DNA of 45,574 bases from Pseudomonadota bacterium (lineage in GTDB: Bacteria > Pseudomonadota > Gammaproteobacteria > Burkholderiales > Burkholderiaceae_C), in NCBI GenBank assembly GCA_020161215.1, contig JAIUOM010000019.1:1-45574 (forward strand). Reading direction: 5' to 3'. The translations under genes and the position numbers were made by a program. The notes beneath the pieces are model-generated. The model was not told the DNA's origin. It worked only from the letters and a program-made list of their open reading frames with translations, and made no database searches. Numbering within the stretch: the first letter of the stretch is position 1; each line of letters opens with the position of its first letter. Positions 42,887-45,574 of this stretch are shown in pieces.

Positions 42887-43893
42887 GCGATGACGCCGAA
42901 GCGGATGCCGATCTGACGCAGGTGGCGCCGGTAGGCGGTGGACAGGCGGTCGGCGGCGCAGTGCGCCTCGGCGTCCAGCGCCAGCGGCAGGCGCTTGGGG
43001 CGCTGCGATTCCAGCACCGGCTGGTCCTGGCCGAAGATGGTGTTCTGGAACTCGATCAGCCGGGCGTCGGGCGAGTCGAAGTCGTTCATCGCCATGCGCG
43101 TCCAGACCACCGAGTGCTCCTCGCCGGCCGGGCACACGAACATGGCGATCGACTCCCACAGGCCGGCGATGGCGGTGGTGCCGGCCTCGGGCTGCTTGGT
43201 CAGCACCGCCATGTAGGGGGCGGTGACTTCGTAGCTGTATTCGACCTGCGCGCCGGCCTCGGCGTGGATCGACGAGCGCGGCTGCCAAGCCAGGCAGCCG
43301 GTGGCGCGCAGGCCGTGCGGCGTGGCGGCCACCTCGTAGGGCGGCACCTGGGTGTGGGCGCGGCTGCCCAGCCAGCCCTCGTGCACATAGCCGAAGTGCG
43401 CCATGTCCAGAAAGTTCTCGATGATGCGCGGCGCGCTGGCCGCCACCTGGTAGGGGCCGCTGGTGGTTTTGCGCAGGCGCGGCTCGGCCTCGGCGGTGAA
43501 CAGCGGGAAGTCGTGCAGCGGGTCGGGCGCGCCGGCCGGCGGCGCCAGGCGCACCCAGACCATGCCGTAGGCCTCGCGTGCCTCGAAGCCGCGCGCGCAA
43601 TGGCGCGGGCCGGGCTGGAAATCGGGCACGGCCGGAATGTGCGTGCACTGGCCGCCGGCGCCAAACTGCCAGCCGTGGTAGGGGCATTCCAGCGCCTGAC
43701 CATCGGCCGCCAGGCGGCCCAGCGACAGGCGGGCGCCACGGTGCGGGCACTGGTCGGCCCAGGCGTGGGCGGTGCCGCTGGCGTCGCGCCACAGCACCAG
43801 CTCTTCGCCCAGCAACAGCACCGGCTGTGGCGCGGCCCCGAGGGCATGGCCCAGCGCCACGGGATGCCAGAGGGAGCGTTCAAGGGTTGTCAT
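42883..43893 (-). CDS. Rieske non-heme iron oxygenase, alpha-subunit type
   Basis: A 336-residue oxygenase. The Rieske [2Fe-2S] ligands are C49/H51 (QCPHRGA) and C70/H73 (ECPYHGWQF). The mononuclear iron site is in [12 protein letters not shown], with D163, H166 and H171. The short length and lone gene fit the homotrimeric group (vanillate demethylase VanA, carbazole or caffeine/N-demethylase-like). It needs a reductase, which is not encoded nearby. It overlaps adenine deaminase by 4 nt, so a purine or N-methylpurine substrate is the obvious guess; this is inference. Confidence 0.9.
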   Translation of the reverse strand: MTTLERSLWHPVALGHALGAAPQPVLLLGEELVLWRDASGTAHAWADQCPHRGARLSLGRLAADGQALECPYHGWQFGAGGQCTHIPAVPDFQPGPRHCARGFEAREAYGMVWVRLAPPAGAPDPLHDFPLFTAEAEPRLRKTTSGPYQVAASAPRIIENFLDMAHFGYVHEGWLGSRAHTQVPPYEVAATPHGLRATGCLAWQPRSSIHAEAGAQVEYSYEVTAPYMAVLTKQPEAGTTAIAGLWESIAMFVCPAGEEHSVVWTRMAMNDFDSPDARLIEFQNTIFGQDQPVLESQRPKRLPLALDAEAHCAADRLSTAYRRHLRQIGIRFGVIA

Positions 43894-43938
43894 GGGTAGA
43901 GTTTTTACGCCTTGGTCGGCGTGGAATAATCCTGGATA

Positions 43939-43955
43939 GCTATTGAAATAGTAGC
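43939..43955. repeat. Intergenic dyad GCTAC-N7-ATAGC, copy 3 (minus orientation)
   Basis: GCTATTGAAATAGTAGC, read on the minus strand as GCTAC-TATTTCA-ATAGC with ATT before it. It lies upstream of the Rieske gene, 46 nt from its start, so it could also matter for its expression. Confidence 0.6.
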
Positions 43956-44020
43956 AATCAATGGGTGCCGAGCGGGCCAGCCGCTGCCGCGCATGGTAGC
44001 GCCGGCGCCTGGCGGTGAAG

Positions 44021-44056
44021 AAAAAACGCGGTGGCGGGTTGCCCCGCCACCGCGTT
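44021..44056 (-). terminator. Strong terminator of the BMP lipoprotein gene
   Basis: AACGCGGTGGCGGG (44025-44038) and CCCGCCACCGCGTT (44043-44056) form a perfect 14-bp stem with a 4-nt loop, followed on the minus strand by TTTTTT. It separates the BMP transporter genes from the Rieske-deaminase pair. Confidence 0.92.
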
Positions 44057-44079
44057 CATGCCTGCGGCATCGGTCCGGC

Positions 44080-45246
44080 TTACTTCTTCTCGCCCCCCGG
44101 CACGGTGCCTTCCACGCCCTTGACGTAGAAGTTCACCCCGCCCAGGAACTTGTCGTCGGCCACGACGTCCTTGGCCAGCACTTCCTTGCCGGTGTTGTCC
44201 ATGATCGGGCCTTTCCAGATCTGGAAGGTGCCCGCCTTCAGGCCGGCCCGCACTTCGTCGAGTTTCTTCTTGGCATCCTCGGGCACGTCGGCGGCCAGCG
44301 ACACCAGGTCGATCGCGCCTTCCTTCACGCCCCACCAGCTCTGCCCGGTGGCCCACTTGCCCTCCAGCGCGTCGCCCACGGTCTTGATGTAGTACGGCGC
44401 CCAGTTGATGATGGCCGAGCCCAGGTGCGCCTTGGGGCCGTAGGCGGTCATGTCGCTGTCCCAGCCGAAGGCGCGCTTGCCCATGGTTTCCGCGGTTTTC
44501 AGCACGGCGGGGGAATCGGTGTTCTGCATCAGCACGTCGGCACCGCCGTTGATCAGGGCCGTGGCGGCCTCGGTTTCCTTGGGGGGGTTGTGCCAGTCGC
44601 CAACCCACACCACCTTGGTCTTGATCTTCGGGTTGGTGCTTTGCGCGCCCAGGGTGAAGCTGTCGATGTTGCGGATCACCTCGGGGATCGGCACCGAGCC
44701 CACCACGCCCAGGGTGCCGGTCTTGGTCATGGCGCCGGCGATCACGCCGGCCATGTAGGCGCCTTCGTAGGTGCGGCTGTCGTAGGTGCGCAGGTTCTCG
44801 GCCGTCTTGTAGCCGGTGGCGTGCTCGAACTTGACGTCCTTCTGGTCGGCCGCCACCTTGAGCATGGGCTCCATGAAGCCGAAGCTGGTGCCGAAGATCA
44901 GCTTGTTGCCCTGGCTGACCAAGTCGCGCGTCACGCGCTCGGCGTCGGCGCCCTCGGGCACGCTCTCGACGAAGCTGGTGACGACACGGTCGCCGAACTC
45001 TTTCTCGACCGCCTTGCGTGCGTTGTCGTGGGCAAAGCTCCAGCCGCCATCGCCCACCGGGCCGACGTAGACGAAGGCCACCTTCAGCGGATCGGCCTTG
45101 GCCGGGGCCGCAGCCACGGCCGGCGCCGGCGCGGGCGCGGCGGCGCTGGGCGCCGGCTCTTCCTTCTTGCCGCAGGCCACCAGGGTCGCGGCCGCGGCAG
45201 CCAGCGCGGCCAGCCGCAACGCAGAGCGTTTGTTCAGGTCGATCAT
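44080..45246 (-). CDS. BMP-family ABC transporter substrate-binding lipoprotein (1)
   Basis: A 388-residue receptor with a lipoprotein signal: LVAC lipobox with Cys25, followed by a flexible Ala/Pro linker of about 30 residues. The BMP domain starts near KVAFVYVGPVGDGGWSFAHDN and includes ESVPEGADAERVTRDLV, GVVGSVPIPEVIRNIDSFTLGAQ, WHNPPKETEAA and NTDSPAVLKTAETMG. It probably binds a nucleoside or purine and is anchored at the inner membrane. The ATG at 45246 follows AAGGAA; a GTG at 45261 is the alternative. It lies 58 nt downstream of the permease gene, in the same direction, and ends at the strong terminator. Confidence 0.9.
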   Translation of the reverse strand: MIDLNKRSALRLAALAAAAATLVACGKKEEPAPSAAAPAPAPAVAAAPAKADPLKVAFVYVGPVGDGGWSFAHDNARKAVEKEFGDRVVTSFVESVPEGADAERVTRDLVSQGNKLIFGTSFGFMEPMLKVAADQKDVKFEHATGYKTAENLRTYDSRTYEGAYMAGVIAGAMTKTGTLGVVGSVPIPEVIRNIDSFTLGAQSTNPKIKTKVVWVGDWHNPPKETEAATALINGGADVLMQNTDSPAVLKTAETMGKRAFGWDSDMTAYGPKAHLGSAIINWAPYYIKTVGDALEGKWATGQSWWGVKEGAIDLVSLAADVPEDAKKKLDEVRAGLKAGTFQIWKGPIMDNTGKEVLAKDVVADDKFLGGVNFYVKGVEGTVPGGEKK

Positions 45247-45304
45247 TGAGGTTTCCTTCACGTCCAGGGATGAAAAAGGCAGATTGTATGAAGCGCCGGG
45301 GGCG

Positions 45305-45574
45305 TCAGGCGCCGGGGTGGAACGGCTTGCCCAGCGAGGCCGGCATGTTGACGCGAATCCACATCGGGTTGCGTGAGATCAGCGCCAGCACCACGATCGT
45401 GGCCAGATACGGCAGCATCGTCAGCACCTGGCTCGGGATCTGCACGCCCTGCGCCTGCAGGTGAAACTGCAGCATGGTCACGCCGCCGAACAGGTAGGCG
45501 CCCAGCAGCACGCGCGCCGGCCGCCAGGTGGCGAAGGTGGTCAGCGCCAGCGCGATCCAGCCCTTGCCGGCCAC
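45305..45574 (-). CDS. BMP-type ABC transporter permease, C-terminal part
   Basis: The 89 visible C-terminal residues include two membrane segments (VLLGAYLFGGVTMLQFHLQ and MLPYLATIVVLALIS) and the pattern GKGWIALALTTFATWRP, typical of the second permease (YufQ/NupQ-like) of nucleoside/BMP ABC transporters. The gene continues past the right edge. It lies upstream of the BMP lipoprotein on the same strand. The ATPase and first permease should lie beyond the window. Confidence 0.85.
   Translation of the reverse strand: MAGKGWIALALTTFATWRPARVLLGAYLFGGVTMLQFHLQAQGVQIPSQVLTMLPYLATIVVLALISRNPMWIRVNMPASLGKPFHPGA

Noticed and set aside
42887-43792. Extension of the adenine-deaminase frame through the Rieske gene
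   Set aside because: The added 302 residues are an out-of-frame shadow of the Rieske protein; ATG 42886 in the ATGA overlap is the natural start.

Overview
The window looks like chromosomal DNA from a betaproteobacterium, most likely of the family Comamonadaceae. Support comes from the very GC-rich coding sequence, the ispB / rplU-rpmA-obgE-proB order, the CNP1-like and DUF445 genes, three tripartite-tricarboxylate-type (Bug) periplasmic receptors, and a short intergenic dyad (GCTAC-N7-ATAGC) that recurs across the window. This placement is inference; no 16S gene is present.

Region 1 (1-7030) is an accessory island. It opens inside an SNF2-type helicase (BrxHII) followed by PglZ and BrxA, each overlapping the next by 4 nt. 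This is the distal end of a type 3 BREX anti-phage locus whose other genes would lie left of the window. Converging on it is a three-gene unit with 4-nt overlaps: an AlpA-like HTH/AT-hook protein, a plasmid RepA-family (RPA_C) protein and a tyrosine recombinase. A small membrane protein lies upstream, then three 11-bp tandem repeats, then the 3' end of a tRNA-Pro(CGG) gene. The simplest reading is an integrative, plasmid-like element inserted at the tRNA and carrying BREX as cargo.

Region 2 (7031-29052) is mostly core genome: tRNA-Pro, ispB, rplU-rpmA, obgE, proB, CNP1-like, rppH, proS, a lytic transglycosylase, two CNNM/CorC-type membrane proteins, a YidB-like/OmpA fusion, a monothiol glutaredoxin, an H-NS-like protein, an ApaH-like hydrolase, a DUF445 protein, a RhlE-like helicase, a YpfJ-like metallopeptidase, pcp, an ornithine-cyclodeaminase-family reductase, an EamA transporter and dcd.

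Region 3 (30358-40603) is a catabolic cluster without a known substrate. Two operons, (i) Bug receptor + FAD monooxygenase and (ii) two MaoC hydratase subunits + Bug receptor + class III CoA-transferase, are driven by nearly superimposable promoters. In both, TTGACA-18 bp-TATAAC/CATAAT is followed after 1 nt by two copies of a TCCGCTAAGCGGA palindrome spaced exactly 21 bp. An IclR regulator is encoded divergently from operon (ii), so a local IclR regulon is strongly suggested. A less GC-rich downstream segment adds a third Bug receptor, a rhodanese and a larger aromatic-hydroxylase-type FAD monooxygenase.

Region 4 (29053-30357 and 40637-45574) is purine related: guanine deaminase, then a minus-strand block of a BMP-type ABC permease (partial), a BMP lipoprotein receptor, a Rieske oxygenase overlapping an adenine-deaminase-type enzyme, and a second BMP receptor. 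The set suggests uptake and deamination of purine bases or nucleosides, with an unexplained Rieske oxygenase.
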